A stretch of DNA of 64,000 nt from Gnetum montanum (lineage: Eukaryota; Streptophyta; Gnetopsida; Gnetales; Gnetaceae). This document shows positions 23,478-35,308 of this stretch, one piece after another; position 1 is the stretch's first letter, and the number at the start of each line of letters is the position of its first letter. A program made the position numbers and the translations under genes. The stretch covers positions 145,170-209,169 of the forward strand of contig MNCI01002924.1 of NCBI GenBank assembly GCA_015680685.1, written 5' to 3'. Under the pieces are notes generated by a model. The model had not been told where the DNA came from. It worked only from the letters and a program-made list of their open reading frames with translations, and searched no databases.

Positions 23478-25930
23478 ATGTCTTCTTCTTCTCACAAGCA
23501 TGAAGATGTCAAACCATTAGTCCCACAGGAGTGCAAAGTGATATATACTTATCCAGATGAGTATGTACCAGACTTCACCTTCATCCTACATTAGGATGAA
23601 TAACTACGATGGTGTGATATGGAGGGCAACATTGTCTTGCCAACTGATCCATCTGTGCTAGGGATGCTACTTAAAACTCTTAAGAAGTTGGGCACTCTTG
23701 ATCTTCACAAAGAATACATTGTGGATGGTTATGACAGTCAAAACTACTATCCCACTAAAACACAACGCAAGCAAGATTAACGTCAGGAGAAGCTCCATGA
23801 GGCTATGAAAGGAAAACATTACACTAATCCCTTGTTCTCACTAAATCAAGATGAAAATGAGAATCCTCCCTTTGAAGGTTCTCAACATGAAGATTCTGCA
23901 TCCCCTATTATTGATGACAAGGGTGTGACCCTAAACCTGTAATCCACTATTCATAAAATAGGTTCAAGAAAAAGTGACAACCAAGGTAGGGACTTGGGAA
24001 AACATCACAATAGCAAGGGATCTAAGGATGATGATTGTAATAAGAAAAAGAGTGGTGGTGGGCACCATGGTAGCAGTGGCGATCCACCTTCCTCTCCATC
24101 CTCTTCATCCAATTCCAAACATTTCTCTTCATCTAATAGTTTTCATAGAAGCCGTTGTTAAAATAAACATGATGAAGGTGATTAATGAAACAACAATGAT
24201 CATGAAGGCCACCAAGACCGAAGGGGTGGTTGAAATCATCATCGGTGTCATCAACACAGTGATGATGATGAACCTTTGTTAGTGACTAGAAGTATGCTTA
24301 ACATTGCAGTGGCAATTAGAATTCCAACTAGGCATAGGAAAGATAATTAGATTAAGCACTTAGAAATGAAAAATATTCCAAGATTTGAGGGGGATACAAT
24401 TTTGATTCGCAAACACATCTATAAGCTTTCCATGATGCTTGTGCCTTATAGAACATAGAAAATGAATGGCTACAACTCAAAATCTTTCCTAGGACACTCA
24501 TCAAAGAAGCTGAAAGCTGGTACTAGTCTTTGAAGCTAGAATCTATTTGCAGATGAAATACCATCCTAGAGTTATTTAATGATAAATACTAGAGATACTC
24601 CATAGTGTCTAATTTGAGAAGGCAAATCCAAGGCTGGAAATAGGGAACACATGAACCCTTGGATGCCACCATTGGTAGATACTATTCACTCTTACACCAA
24701 TTCCCTAGCCATGGTTATTCTTAGAGGGAACAACTTTGCAACATCATAGATGGGCTTAGAGCAGAAACTAGAAGAACCCTTGGGGTGTATGCCCAAGGAA
24801 GATTGTCTGAACTGAGAGCTCATCAAATCTAAAGGCTAATTGAGTAGGTAGAAAAAGAAGAAGGTGAGCTATGAAAAAGGGAATGTGTAGAAGAGTATAA
24901 TAGGGACCCTTCCATCAAAAAATGGGACATTTGATTTTGTGATTAGGAGTCACCACTTGATGAAGTGGTGAATAGGAAAACCTTACCTATTCAAAAATCT
25001 ATTTTTGAAATCTTGGAAAAAGTTGATAAATTATGGGACTCTTTGGATGAAAAATTTAAAATGGCTATGAAGATCACTAAAGAATCCAAAAAGTAGAATA
25101 GTAATTATAACCATAGGAGGCAAAAAGAAGTTGAATGTACCTACCAAAGAGGTAAGGGCAAAGCTTCTGTTGTAGAGGAAGTTGTGGAAATTGACTTTGA
25201 CTATGAAATTGATTATGACATCTCTCAATATGAGCATCCAAAGGATTGTTTCCTTGTGGCTTCACACATTAAATCCTCAACTAGCACATAGGCAAGCACC
25301 TAGACTATTACCTTACCCTCAAGGCAATCCAAGGCAGTTCCACTAGCAACAACAAGCTTACTATCCAAGTGGAGCTCCTGCACAATCTTATGAATAATAC
25401 CAACAATGGTACCAACCACAATCATGGGGAATGCCACCGCCAAGGCAACAATACCCTTATAGGCAACTAGATCCATATGGATACTATGTTTAGCAACCCA
25501 TCTCCCTAAGAAATTTTGCAAGTCATACCTTATTTCAGCATCACTATTACCCTCAGAAGTACCATCAAACACATTCACCATCTGCTTGAGGGGAAAACCC
25601 ATATCCATACCACCCTCCACATCCATCTACGCACACATCTCTACCTTCAACCCAATTACCTCTTGATCCATCCATGCAGGGTGAGACTCCTCCACTATTG
25701 CAACAACAAAATGCTATGAAGGCTGTACATTCACAACTGACTTTCCAGCTTCAGACAATTAATCCAAAAAAAGATCCTTCTTCTGAAATAACAATCCTCT
25801 CCAACCCTCATAACCTAGTTTGGTTGATTATCCTACATCTCCAATACCCTCATCCTCTACATCAAATATCTTCGAATGCCCTTCAAACCAAGTGCAGCCT
25901 TGGATTCATACTATAATGCTAACTCATGTT
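23478..25930 (+). pseudogene. Athila element B2: gag
   Basis: Begins ATG at 23,478 (MSSSSHKHEDVKPLVPQECK). Charged and low-complexity sequence follows, then the capsid segment near 24,300-24,800: IPRFEGDTILIRKH, the EHMNPWMPP(L) segment matching 1,493-1,640, and IIDGLRAETRRTLGVYAQG. A downstream acidic region (25,090-25,260) and a proline/glutamine-rich linker (25,300-25,900) lead into protease. Interrupted by more than ten stops, mainly TAG/TAA, and frameshifts. Its N-terminus differs from that of the E and D gag genes. Confidence 0.75.
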
Positions 25931-25984
25931 GTTTTTGGTTGGGTCAAGGCTGACAATCTTTCCATGAAAAGATCTAAACCAAGA

Positions 25985-26510
25985 AGTCCACTCATTTACC
26001 TATAGATCGCTAGACATGAGCCATGCAAAGCTCTTCTTGACTCTGGTTCCAAAGTTAATCTCATCTCCCATGACATGTACAAGGCCTAGAACCTACCACT
26101 TCTTAAGAAGAGCAACATCTGTCTAGAATTAGCAGATCAGTCAATTGCTATCCCTCTAGGACTAGTAGAAGACATTGTAATAATAGTTTGTGGGTGGTCC
26201 TATCCTACTAATTTTCTAGTGATCAAGGTTAAAAACTGCAAAAGTGACTTCTCCATCATTATGGGAAGAGCTTGGTTAAGCATGGTTGAGGCACGTATGG
26301 GCATAAGGGACCTCTGTTTGGAAATATATAAAGAAAATGAATTGGGAAAGATAGAGAAGAAGTGTATTCCATGCATCATGTACAATGATAATGGGTACAA
26401 TTATGTGCAAAAGATTTGGTCCATCAAAAGTACATACATTAAAGTATGTGATCCGTATGCACAAGAAATCAATATTCAAAGGTGTCTATATGTAGTAGTC
26501 ACAAAATAGG
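25985..26510 (+). pseudogene. Athila element B2: aspartic protease
   Basis: Active-site segment CKALLDSGSKVNLISHDMY (about 26,026-26,082) with the classic DSG triad, then NFLVIKVKNCKSDFSIIMG (about 26,210-26,266) and the Athila-specific tail ENELGKIEKKCIPCIMYNDN (26,333-26,392). Stops interrupt the frame. Equivalent sequence starts B1 at 17,018. Confidence 0.85.
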
Positions 26511-27690
26511 AGGGCACCCAGTGGCTGATAGTTGACTCTGATAGTAACACATTATGCATGGAACCAACTGAGATCCTAACATGTGCTTATGTTGAAGGCA
26601 TGGACAAACTTGAACAAGTTCATTCCCAACTCTTTCATGAAGATGATGATACTCATTGGGGAGAGTTAAAAATCCCTAATAACTTCAAGAAAGAGCTCCT
26701 CAAGCTAAAAAATTTACCTGTCAACTTGGAATATGCATTTTTAAAAAATGGTAAACCAATTATAATTAATGTCAAACTTGCTCCTAAACAAAAGCAAAGT
26801 TGTTAAAGGTAGTTAACAAATGGCCAATAACCTTTGCTTGGTCATATCTCGAGCTAATTGAAATTGATCCAAGGATATGCCAACATCGCATTTACACTGA
26901 CTCGGCCATGAAGCTTAGAAGGCAGCCACATCAAAGAGGAAATTGGATGTATCTAACTATGCCATCTAACTATGCCTTGGGAGCAGTGCTCATGTAGATG
27001 GATAATAAGAAATGCCCATACTACGTCCACTACATAAGTTGAAGCATTGTGGAAGCACAATTAAATTACACCACCACAAAAAAAGAATTAATGAAAATGG
27101 TGTATGCTCTAGAAAAGTTCAAGCACAATGTGCTTGGCTACAAAGTATTTGTGCACATGGGCCATAGTATAATCCACTTCCTTATGAACAAGCTAACATT
27201 AAGACCTCATGTCATACAGTGGCTGGTGATCTTGTAAGAATTCAATCTGATGATGGTAGATCGAAAAGAAACCGAGAATGTGGTTGCTGACCACCTCTTT
27301 CATTTAAGATGGGATAATAAAGAGGAGAAGAGCTTGCTCTTTGATCAATTTCTAGATGAAATTTTCTTTACAAGAGCAATAAATGAACAAACGCTCATAG
27401 AAACAACATGGTACAATGGCATCCTCACCTACCTTCTCACTCAAGAGATGCCACAAGATGTTGACTTTAGATAGAAGCAACAATTTCTTCATTGGGCCAA
27501 ATATTTCATGGAAATCAATGGACACCTCTACAATGTATGTGCTGATGGCCTGATTTGTTGGTGTGTCCCTAACAAAGATCAACTACGTGTTCTCTAGGAT
27601 GCTCATGAAGGACCTTGCGGAGGCCATTATGCAAGGAGACGTAAAACCATAAAAATCCTGATGGCAAGATACTATTGGCCTACAATCTTC
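26511..27690 (+). pseudogene. Athila element B2: pre-RT and RNase H with most of RT deleted
   Basis: Pre-RT frame 26,558-26,806 (GMDKLEQVHSQLFHEDDDTH), then WPITFAWSYLELIEIDPRIC (26,821-26,880). At about 26,946 the sequence jumps from the RT N-terminus straight to the RNase H motif PSNYALGAVLM, so the catalytic RT core present in B1 (about 17,800-18,570) is missing. RNase H continues (VYALEKFKHNVLGYKVFVHM, 27,103-27,162) and then the pre-integrase tether (VADHLFHLRWDNKEE). This internal deletion makes the copy unable to encode RT. Confidence 0.82.
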
Positions 27691-28693
27691 AAGGCATAAA
27701 TCTTGTGAGCATTTGCAGTGAGATGGGGGGATGACCGCTTGCATGGAAGGTCCTCAACAATGGATTTAACCACTGGAATCTTTTGACATGTGGGGCATTA
27801 ACTTCATGGGTCCCATCACATTCATGTCCAATGGAAAGGCATATATTATCATAGTAGTTGACTACTAAGCAAAATGGACAGAGGCAGCAACTATTACCTG
27901 ATTGTACATCATCGACTACTACTAGATTTATATAACAAAATATTGTAAATAAGTTTGGGGTACTATGTTCACTAATTTCTGACAATGGAACTCATTTCAC
28001 AGATGTCACTTTTAGAAAATTAATGCAACGCTTGGGGGTTGAACATAACTTAACATCCTACCACCCCCAAGCTAATGGTCAAGCAAAGGTAACCAACTAG
28101 GAGCTCACAAAAATACTAACATAAACCATTAGCAAATATAGGAAAGATTGTAGTGTAGAACTTAATGATGCCCTTTGGGCTTACCGTTCAACCTGGAAAC
28201 TTCCTATTGGCTACTCGCCCTATGAGTTAGTGTACAAAAAACTTCTAATGCTCCCAATTCAATTCGAGGTTTGTACACTCTCAACAGCCTATGATTTGAA
28301 TCTTGACCTAAGTCTAGCACAGAAAGAAAGATTGATCAACCTAAATGTGCTAGACAAAAATCGATTAGTGGCCCTATCTTTGAATGAGGTGCACAAGGCA
28401 TTCAGCAAGCAACATCATGACCTCATAATTAAGAAAGTAAAACTTCAACTAGGAGATAAGGTTCTCTATTAAAGCCCTACACATGTACCTCAGAATGAAA
28501 AATTCCAAACATTGTAGGAGGGACCTTATATAATTGATCAAACCTTTCCCTTTGAGGCCATGTTGATCTACAAGCTTGAAAGCCCAAATAAAAGGTAATT
28601 GGTCAACATCCAACAAGTAAAACCTTTCCTAGAGCTAAGACAGGCTAGTGCAATTACCACCTCAGTAGATGGACAACCACGTTCCATTTTTTG
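27691..28693 (+). pseudogene. Athila element B2: integrase
   Basis: Integrase core with DNGTHF (about 27,981) and GQAKVTN at about 28,077, where the catalytic Glu is replaced by Lys. Then [20 protein letters not shown] (28,161-28,220), [20 protein letters not shown], and the C-terminal block ending SVDGQPRSIF and a glycine-rich HGGDVHPC. Frameshifts near 27,880-28,060. Confidence 0.85.
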
Positions 28694-28963
28694 AATCTCC
28701 TCCTTCCAACTTAATCATGGGGGAGATGTCCATCCATGCTAAAAATCCATATGGCTTCTTAGTTTTTCTACTTTTTTGTTTTCCACATTTTTTATTTTAC
28801 AAGTTATTTATTTTATAAATTATTGGATTTTCAATTTTTTCTAATTTTACACCATTGTTAGTACCTTTGAGCCTTTCTTGATTATTTAAACTTTATTATA
28901 TATGTTTTGTTTTGTTCAAGTGTGATATTTTCTTATTTTTGCTAATAAAAATTGCTTTATTGC
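28694..28963 (+). other. 3' untranslated region of B2 with purine tract
   Basis: CATGGGGGAGATG (about 28,717) is a candidate internal polypurine tract, followed by a T-rich tract to the LTR. The same arrangement follows integrase in B1, and in inverted form B3 and B4. Confidence 0.5.
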
Positions 28964-29822
28964 TGATGAACCATAAATTGTTAGGCTCCGATATCGGATC
29001 CGCAATATCAAGTATGCAATATCGCGGCCTGGCTAACAATATCAGATACACAATATTGTGACTCTTGTGTAAGCCTATACATACACATTTGGATGCATAG
29101 GAAGAGGGAGGTAGGTCAGTATAGAAGTAGAGTCTTTTTATTCATTTTTAGTTCATCTCAACTCTTCCCTAGTGCATGCCCGCAGTGTGATGATTGTGAT
29201 TGTATGAAACCTTTATTCGAGTGTGGCATACTTGGACATGCACATGACCGGCAATAAAGATTAAGATTACTCCATCATTGTAGCATTCACTTAGTTTTAA
29301 TTTCTTAATTATTATTGTTATTTATTGCTTTCCTAATTGATGTCTCTTTGCCTTCCTTTACTATCCCTATTATTAAATGTAGAATGAGTATGACTTAATC
29401 ACGAGCATTTAATTGTGACTACTTGGTAACCCAGTAGCGTATTTAGGAGCGCTCAAGTAATATACACTTGGTAATCCCAAAAGTAGTACACGAGGTCCAA
29501 GATGTGTATGGATGATTAAGGATAGATGCTCATTGCACTTAGGCTAGCTTAGATTCTCTTCTCCCACTTCCTCTTAGCTTAAAACAAAGTTATTTTCCAT
29601 TACCTTTAGGAGTAGCACTAGTTTAGGCCCACATCATACACCTCACTTTGGACTAAACCATACGTGATAAAGCAAATACTAGTCCAAGTGGGAAGACAGC
29701 GAACTGTGATCAACGTGTAAGTATCTAGATACCACAACTAGCCGATCCACGGAGTTCGACTGGATTGTGCGTGAATGCTCATATTTGTATGGTTGAGTGT
29801 AGGGGTACCTCGCTGCTCATCA
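28964..29822 (+). mobile_element. Athila LTR between B2 and E
   Basis: 859 bases, TGATGAACC...GCTGCTCATCA, ending at a primer site. U3 opens with decayed GATATC palindromes (CCGATATCGG, GCAATATCGCGG, CACAATATTGTG; 28,990-29,062). GGCAATAAAGATTAAG lies at about 29,250. Its U5 resembles the LTRs at 22,449 and 51,642 but its U3 is closer to the latter. Confidence 0.82.
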
Positions 29823-29842
29823 TTGGCATCATTACCAAGGAT
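29823..29842 (+). promoter_or_regulatory. Primer binding site, tRNA-Asp type (E)
   Basis: TTGGCATCATTACCAAGGAT directly after the LTR end, a decayed tRNA-Asp complement. Confidence 0.7.
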
Positions 29843-29952
29843 AGTGCTAGTTATTTAGATTAGTTACATCATCCAAGATCACTGTGATGAAGCCTTGACG
29901 ATATATCTTTCAGAAGAAGTAATTGCAAATAAGTCACACACAGTTCATCACA

Positions 29953-31140
29953 ATGTCTCTCTCACGAGACTATGACAATGTAACAACTAGTAAGGTAATT
30001 CATTGGAGAACCAACGAATTATATGATGATGAAGACGAAGTTTGGAGTACTCAATCTGATGCAAGGATCTCCTATGTACATAAACGAAGACAACATTGTC
30101 CCAATTCACAATTCCATAACCTGCCTAGTGACGATTAACCCCTGTTGGCCAATAAGAGCCTAATGCATATACAAGAGGCTGTTCAAATACCTTGTAGACA
30201 TCACAAAGAAAGTCGTCTACCCAGGCTTGATTTAAACAACTTTCCCAAATTTTTAGAAGGCTATGATTTAGATTTGCAACATCATTTACAAGCCTTCCAT
30301 GATGCTTGTGTATAGAACAATATTGATAATGGGTGGCAAAAACTTTAGCTCTTTACTCTAACACTCATTGGCCAAGCAAAAGTATGGTATAGGTCCTTAT
30401 GACTAAAATCAATTTAACATTGGCTGACAATGGTAGAACTCTTCAATGAAAGATACCAAACCTATGCAAGAGTGTCAGCCTTGAGGAGACAAATCCAAGA
30501 GTGGAAACAAGCACAACATGAACCCTTGGACATGGCCTTAGAAAGATACTATTTGTTGTTAAAAAATTGCCTAGGCCATGGGTTCTCCGAGGAAAGTCTA
30601 ATGTACTACATCATAGATGGGCTCCGTAATGAAACAAGGGAAATCCTAGAGATGTATGCCTAAGGTCAACCCTACCAGCTATGAACCCACCAATTCCAAG
30701 AGCTTATTAAGTTGGTAGCAAAAGAAGAAGGAGAAATGCCTAAATGGGAGAATGTTGAAAGCTCTCAATGGGACCAAAATCTCAAATTAGCAAAGGTCCA
30801 TGATCATGAAGAGGAGAAATAAACTCACCTCAAGGAGGTGGAATCATCTTTGCCAATACTACAATCACTAGATGAAATTGAGGAAAAGATCAATAAGATG
30901 ATAGAAATGATACATGAAAGATGTGGAGAATATGCCAACATTATTAGTGGAAGAACCATGATGAACCAAGAAGTAGGACAGAACATCCTTAGAAAATCAG
31001 AAAGAAGGCTCAAAGAGAATAAAAACTCAACTACTAATCATACGTATCAATGTAACCTTTGCTTGTATGATCATCCCAAAGGTCAATGCCTAATCTTGTC
31101 ACATTTACATGAGCATTGGGGAGGAATGTTACATCCATAG
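29953..31140 (+). pseudogene. Athila element E: gag
   Basis: Start ATG at 29,953 gives MSLSRDYDNVTTSKVIHWRT, homologous to D gag at 52,692. Capsid (Retrotrans_gag) segment: RLPRLDLNNFPKFLEGYDLD (about 30,207-30,266), AKVWYRSL, then the open frame 30,430-30,663 with FNERYQTYARVSALRRQIQE and LDMALERYYLLLKNC. A later frame (30,838-31,140) is acidic and ends with a zinc-knuckle-like CNLCLYDHPKGQC (about 31,052-31,090). Interrupted by several TAG codons. Confidence 0.85.
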
Positions 31141-31925
31141 TTCATGCAAAAATACTGTGTTCAATCACAGTGGCAAAAATTCTAGTTGTGGAGGAGGCCA
31201 CCCCTAAACTGGTCATAGCCTTCATACCATCTGAACCTAAGTGCTTATCAAGTTTAACATCATGTTTCCCCAATTGGGTCAACATCCTCTATCTCACCAC
31301 ATTGTTATCATTCTTCTACATACTATCAACCCACATCCTCTCCCACAAGATCACCACCTCATGTTCCTTGCACTTCTCCTCACCCTCAATATTCTCATCA
31401 TTCATCTCCTTCTACATCACCACCAGTTGTGTTAGAAGGGTTTGCACCATAGCATCAACCCATAAATGTTACTTGTGCTACTTCTATCAATCGCAATGAG
31501 AATCCTTCACAACATTGAAAGTGTCCCTTCTTTATACATGACTGTAGAAAGGGACAACATAGTTCCGAGACCACTACATCCTCCCACTCAACACAAGTTC
31601 AACACTGTGATGCATCTTTATCCTCGAACTCAATGCCTCCTGTTACTTTATCCAGGCCACCAATCAACACTCCAACAGCCATGCATCCCAATGAATATAA
31701 TCAGGTAGGGAGACATATTGATCCTTGCATACCATCTTACAGTCACGGGTGCCATAGTGGATTAGCTCCTTATCCCATGACCACATCTTATAATCAACCC
31801 CACTATGTTTACTATAATCAAGTGTGTACGCCCCAATTTGGGTACATTCTTACTACCATACCAAAAGACACCTAGTGGTTGGGATATGATCAAACCCTAA
31901 TCTTTTCAACATGCATGGATCCAAA
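31141..31925 (+). pseudogene. Element E: degraded gag-protease linker
   Basis: Proline/serine/histidine-rich sequence in shifting frames, resembling the linker of B2 at 25,300-25,900. No protease motif appears before the sequence stops against an inverted Athila 5' end at about 31,926. Confidence 0.5.
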
Positions 31926-32335
31926 TTTCCCATTTATTAATTTCCCATGGTTGTAAATTTATGTGTGATTTAATTGCAATTATTAATATTATCTCTTTTT
32001 TTTCTTAAAGATATGTCGTTAATACTTTGTTGATAACTAGCACCGTCCTCGGCAATGATGCCAATGATGAGTGGTGAGGTACCCCTACACTCAACCATAC
32101 GAATACAAGCATTCACGCACGATCTGGTTGAACTTCGTAGACGAGCTAGTTGTGGTATCTAGATAGTTACACGTTGATAGCAGTTTGTTGTCTTCCCACC
32201 TAGACTATTATTTGCTTTGTCATGTATGGTTTAGTCCAGAGTGAGGCATATGATGTGATCCTAAACTAGTGCTACTCCTAGAGACAATGGTAAATAATCT
32301 TGATTAAACTAATAAGCAATAGGAAATGATGTGCT
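31926..32335 (-). mobile_element. Inverted Athila 5' end: leader, primer site, partial LTR
   Basis: On the minus strand this reads LTR end (CCACTCATCA at 32,065-32,074), a tRNA-Asp-type primer site TTGGCATCATTGCCGAGGAC (32,045-32,064) and a leader matching 52,580-52,690. The LTR part extends right only to about 32,335, where it is truncated. Only this fragment is present, placed head-on against element E. Confidence 0.75.
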
Positions 32336-32510
32336 GAACATACGGTTTTTCTCATGTACCACTTCCCACTAGAAGTGAGGATGGGCCATATGGGAGACCC
32401 TTGTAGTTGTGTCTTAACCTCTTCTAGTGCCAGGTCCAAGAAAGGGCCAAAGTTAAGTTTTTGAAGAATAGAACTTTGAACTTCCTTAAAGCAAATTCAC
32501 TAAAGGGAAG
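32336..32510. other. Short unassigned stretch
   Basis: No coding, repeat or RNA signal recognised between the inverted Athila LTR and the C-family LTR. Confidence 0.4.
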
Positions 32511-32801
32511 TGCTGGCACATTTGGCCATTTCATGGAATAGTAAGATTCATCTTAAACATTATTGTAAGAGTGGGAGAGTGTAAATGTGTTATTTCATAC
32601 CATTGGTATGGGATCTAGGGGAGACCATAATATTATTGGTGGAAATAATGATGCACATATGAAAGACAGTGAATAGAAGATTGCAAGAGATAATGTGCCA
32701 ATTGTGAATGAACTGACAAGCAAGGAATTCTTTATTGTTAGAAATAAGTTTAGGAATTGATCATTTGGATACTGGTAAAGAATGAGAGAAGAGAATTGTA
32801 A

Positions 32802-33188
32802 ATGAAAATTCAAAAATTAAAATCAACAGATTGTATGAATAACAAAAATGGGGAAACTATCAGTGGATGTTTGCAAAATGATGGAGAAGATATTGTTAAT
32901 TTAAATACTACAACAAAATTGAATATAAAAAATGAAAGTTTTGCAAATGGAACAATTTTCATAGATGACAGTAAGTACAATGATCTAAACTATGGTATTG
33001 CTCATCGATTGGAAAGGAGATGCGTTGGTACTGATGCAAAGGTAAATTTAAAATTATGCTTTGATTCAGTTCATTATTTACCAAGTAACAGTAATGCGTG
33101 CAAAGAAATTTGCGGAAATGGCGATACAGTAGCTGATCTGCAAGCATCAGTAGATTTTGCAGAAGTGCTAGGGTTTGTTCATCTTTAA
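32802..33188 (+). pseudogene. Unrecognised open frame inside C LTR copy 1
   Basis: 128 codons from ATG at 32,802 (MKIQKLKSTDCMNNKNGETI), rich in Asn, Lys and Asp, with two Cys near the end (LCFDSVHYLP, ACKEICGNGD). A weaker open stretch precedes it (about 32,606-32,756; VNELTSKEFFIVRNKFRN). I recognise no family. It is absent from the other two C LTRs and sits in the same place as their captured host fragments, so a host-derived exon or mRNA piece is the likeliest explanation. Confidence 0.45.
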
Positions 33189-33225
33189 CGGTTTCTATTT
33201 TCATACACAATCTGATCGAGAAAGA

Positions 33226-33340
33226 ATGGTGAACCTGACTATTTTCTTTGACCTCAAGATCAGTGGCGCCCCTGCCGGGCATGTTGTGATAGAGCTTTGC
33301 AAGGATGTGGTTCCAAGGACGGCAGACATGGTTCCAAAGA
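33226..33340 (+). pseudogene. Cyclophilin N-terminal fragment in C LTR copy 1
   Basis: ATG at 33,226 followed by VNLTIFFDLKISGAPAGHVV and IELCKDVVPRTAD, matching the first beta-hairpin of single-domain plant cyclophilins (typically MANPKVFFD...GGAPAGR...ELFADVVPKTAEN). Cyclophilins are cytosolic peptidyl-prolyl isomerases of about 170 residues. Here only about 35 residues remain; after PRTAD the similarity ends and the active-site region (FHR, QGGD) is absent. Sense orientation relative to the LTR. A following frame (GALMVVATPIEIGTTIRALR) may belong to another gene but I cannot assign it. Confidence 0.7.
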
Positions 33341-34136
33341 TGATAGAGAAGGGGCTCTTATGGTCGTTGCCACTCCAATTGAAATAGGAACCACAATTAG
33401 AGCTTTGCGGCAGCAGTTCTTAAATTCGAGTAGCAACACCTTCAGTTTCAAATTTTTTTTCCCATCGATATGCAGCGCTTCAACTTTCCCTAGATCTGCT
33501 CACCTTCAACGCCTTCCCAGACGTTCTCTGCATTCCACAAGAACCATATGTTCAGCACATCATTTTTTTCTTCAAGAAAATCTTCCTCCTCTACTCTTCA
33601 GCAACTAAACACCACACGACAACGATGCTAGATGCAGCGATAGAGCCTTCTTCCGCGGTGGCAGTTGATAACGATTTTGGTAGGGTGGGATAATTTGGAA
33701 TTATTTGCTGGTAGTTCTAGGCCTGGTGCCTTCACATTTAGACCTCATATTTTAAGCCATTGCTGGATTTAAATTTCTGTTTCCAGTAAATTTTACACGG
33801 GTGCAAATGCAAATAAATTATTTATATAAATTAGCTACTGCTACCACCAACGTCTACACCAAGGTGGATATTGTATTATTTTTTACCATCACCTAGTTCA
33901 TAAAATTACTAAGCCTTCAATAGTATTCAAAACTTAAAAATTCTAAACAAATAAAAATAAAATTCACAATTATATGGAGCTATTAGATTTATTTTTCATT
34001 ATTCACAAAAGCAATATTTGTAATATTTCTTCTAACTTCCTAACTTCCTAAGTTAATACTTTCTAACTTTTTGGGCAAGTTACTTGGGAGAGAAGTTAGC
34101 TAAGATATTTTTGAGTATGTAACTCCCTTTTGAACC

Positions 34137-34147
34137 CTATAAAAAGG
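34137..34147 (+). promoter_or_regulatory. TATA box of C LTR copy 1
   Basis: CTATAAAAAGG in CCCTATAAAAAGGCTTCAAGGG, conserved in copy 2 (CCCTATAAAAATGCTTCAAGGG, about 41,848). Captured host sequences lie upstream of it in each copy where it is visible. Confidence 0.75.
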
Positions 34148-35195
34148 CTTCAAGGGTAAGAAAAAGAGGGGAGGACTTGGGAGAAGACATTGATACCACA
34201 CTTGGGGAACACTTTTGGGAGCTCTCACTTGGAGACACACTCTTGGAAGACATTGTGAAAGATTGCTTGTAAGATGACTTGCTAAAGAAAAGATTTCAGC
34301 CTCTTTGTCATAGTCCTATGAGTTATGCTTATTGTTCTTTATTTTGTTTAAATTATTTAGCTAGTGGTTTAGATAGTGTCATCCTTGGAAAGTAATTTTG
34401 GGATTTTTAGATTGCTCTTATTGTTCTTTTTGTACAATTGAAAGTTTCTATTAAAATTTTTCCATAGAAGTGCTTGTGTTTGAAAGCCTTAAGAGCATTT
34501 TAGTAGTAAATTTGATTATTGTGCAACGTATAAGAATNTTTGACATCCATTGTCTAGCCAAAATGGAGTCTCGTACGTGATAGTTTACACAGCAATTTTT
34601 GGTAGCATAGTAGGATTGTCTTGAAGAAATTGCTTATTTGAGCCTTGGAAGTTTGAATAATTTGTAGATATTGAATTTGGGATAGCTTTATTGCGAAGTG
34701 TTTACTCGTGTCATTTTACCTTGTTTAAATATTTGAGATCTTAACAAAAATCTGCTTTCTTTTCTATCTATTTCCATTGAATCTTGCTCTATTTCTAGTT
34801 TTCTTATGGAACTATCTCTTTCTCTGGGGAAAATTAGAAGTAGATTCGCGGAGTTGTGCTCAAATGTTTTTGCAAAACTTTATTTGTTATAAGTAGGTAT
34901 TATAAAGACCGCATAGACTAGGCAATTGAACAAAATAAGAACTCTCAACAATTCACAGTACTTGGCAAAGTTGGTTGAATCTCTTATTGATAAGTCATTT
35001 GTAGTTTACACACAACACAATCATTTCATTTTTCACAACCACATACTGCAACAACACACACACATACTCACATTAACTACTGAGTATATTTGGAGGTATC
35101 TGAGCCTTGGTGTTGCCAGAGACCAGCAAGCACCTAAATCCTGTTCAAGGACACTCGTTGACGGTCGCGTCCCAAACGGTCACCAACAGTTCTTT

Positions 35196-35212
35196 TGGCA
35201 CTAGAAGGAGGG
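35196..35212 (+). promoter_or_regulatory. Primer binding site of element C
   Basis: TGGCACTAGAAGGAGGG, seven bases after the LTR end. One substitution from the site of element F (TGGCGCTAGAAGGAGGG, 54,547). Both are Tat-like. I do not assign the tRNA with certainty. Confidence 0.75.
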
Positions 35213-35308
35213 CTGAAAGTTTAGCCTCTAGGTTCATAAGCCTTATAATTTTAGTACATCAATAATTCTTTGTTACTATAAAGGCTTAAGAAATACTATC
35301 TTCAGCTC

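Larger units (their letters stand above)
32511..35188 (+). mobile_element. C-family 5' LTR (copy 1) carrying host sequence in U3
   Basis: About 2.68 kb. Starts TGCTGGCACATTTGGCC, a variant of the TGTTGGCACA starts at 39,608 and 49,352, and ends GGTCACCAACA directly before a primer site at 35,196. Its 3' half (from about 33,930, with TATA and R/U5) aligns with 41,600-42,946. Its 5' half is unique and holds an unrecognised open frame and a cyclophilin start. The single N at 34,538 hides about 200 bases that the copy-2 LTR contains (42,189-42,385). Element internal sequence follows in the expected order, so this is a true 5' LTR. Confidence 0.82.

Noticed and set aside
33297-33608. RsmI-like methyltransferase fragment (VATPI...TIRALR)
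   Set aside because: Too short and the glycine-rich motif is absent; kept only as a remark under the cyclophilin fragment.
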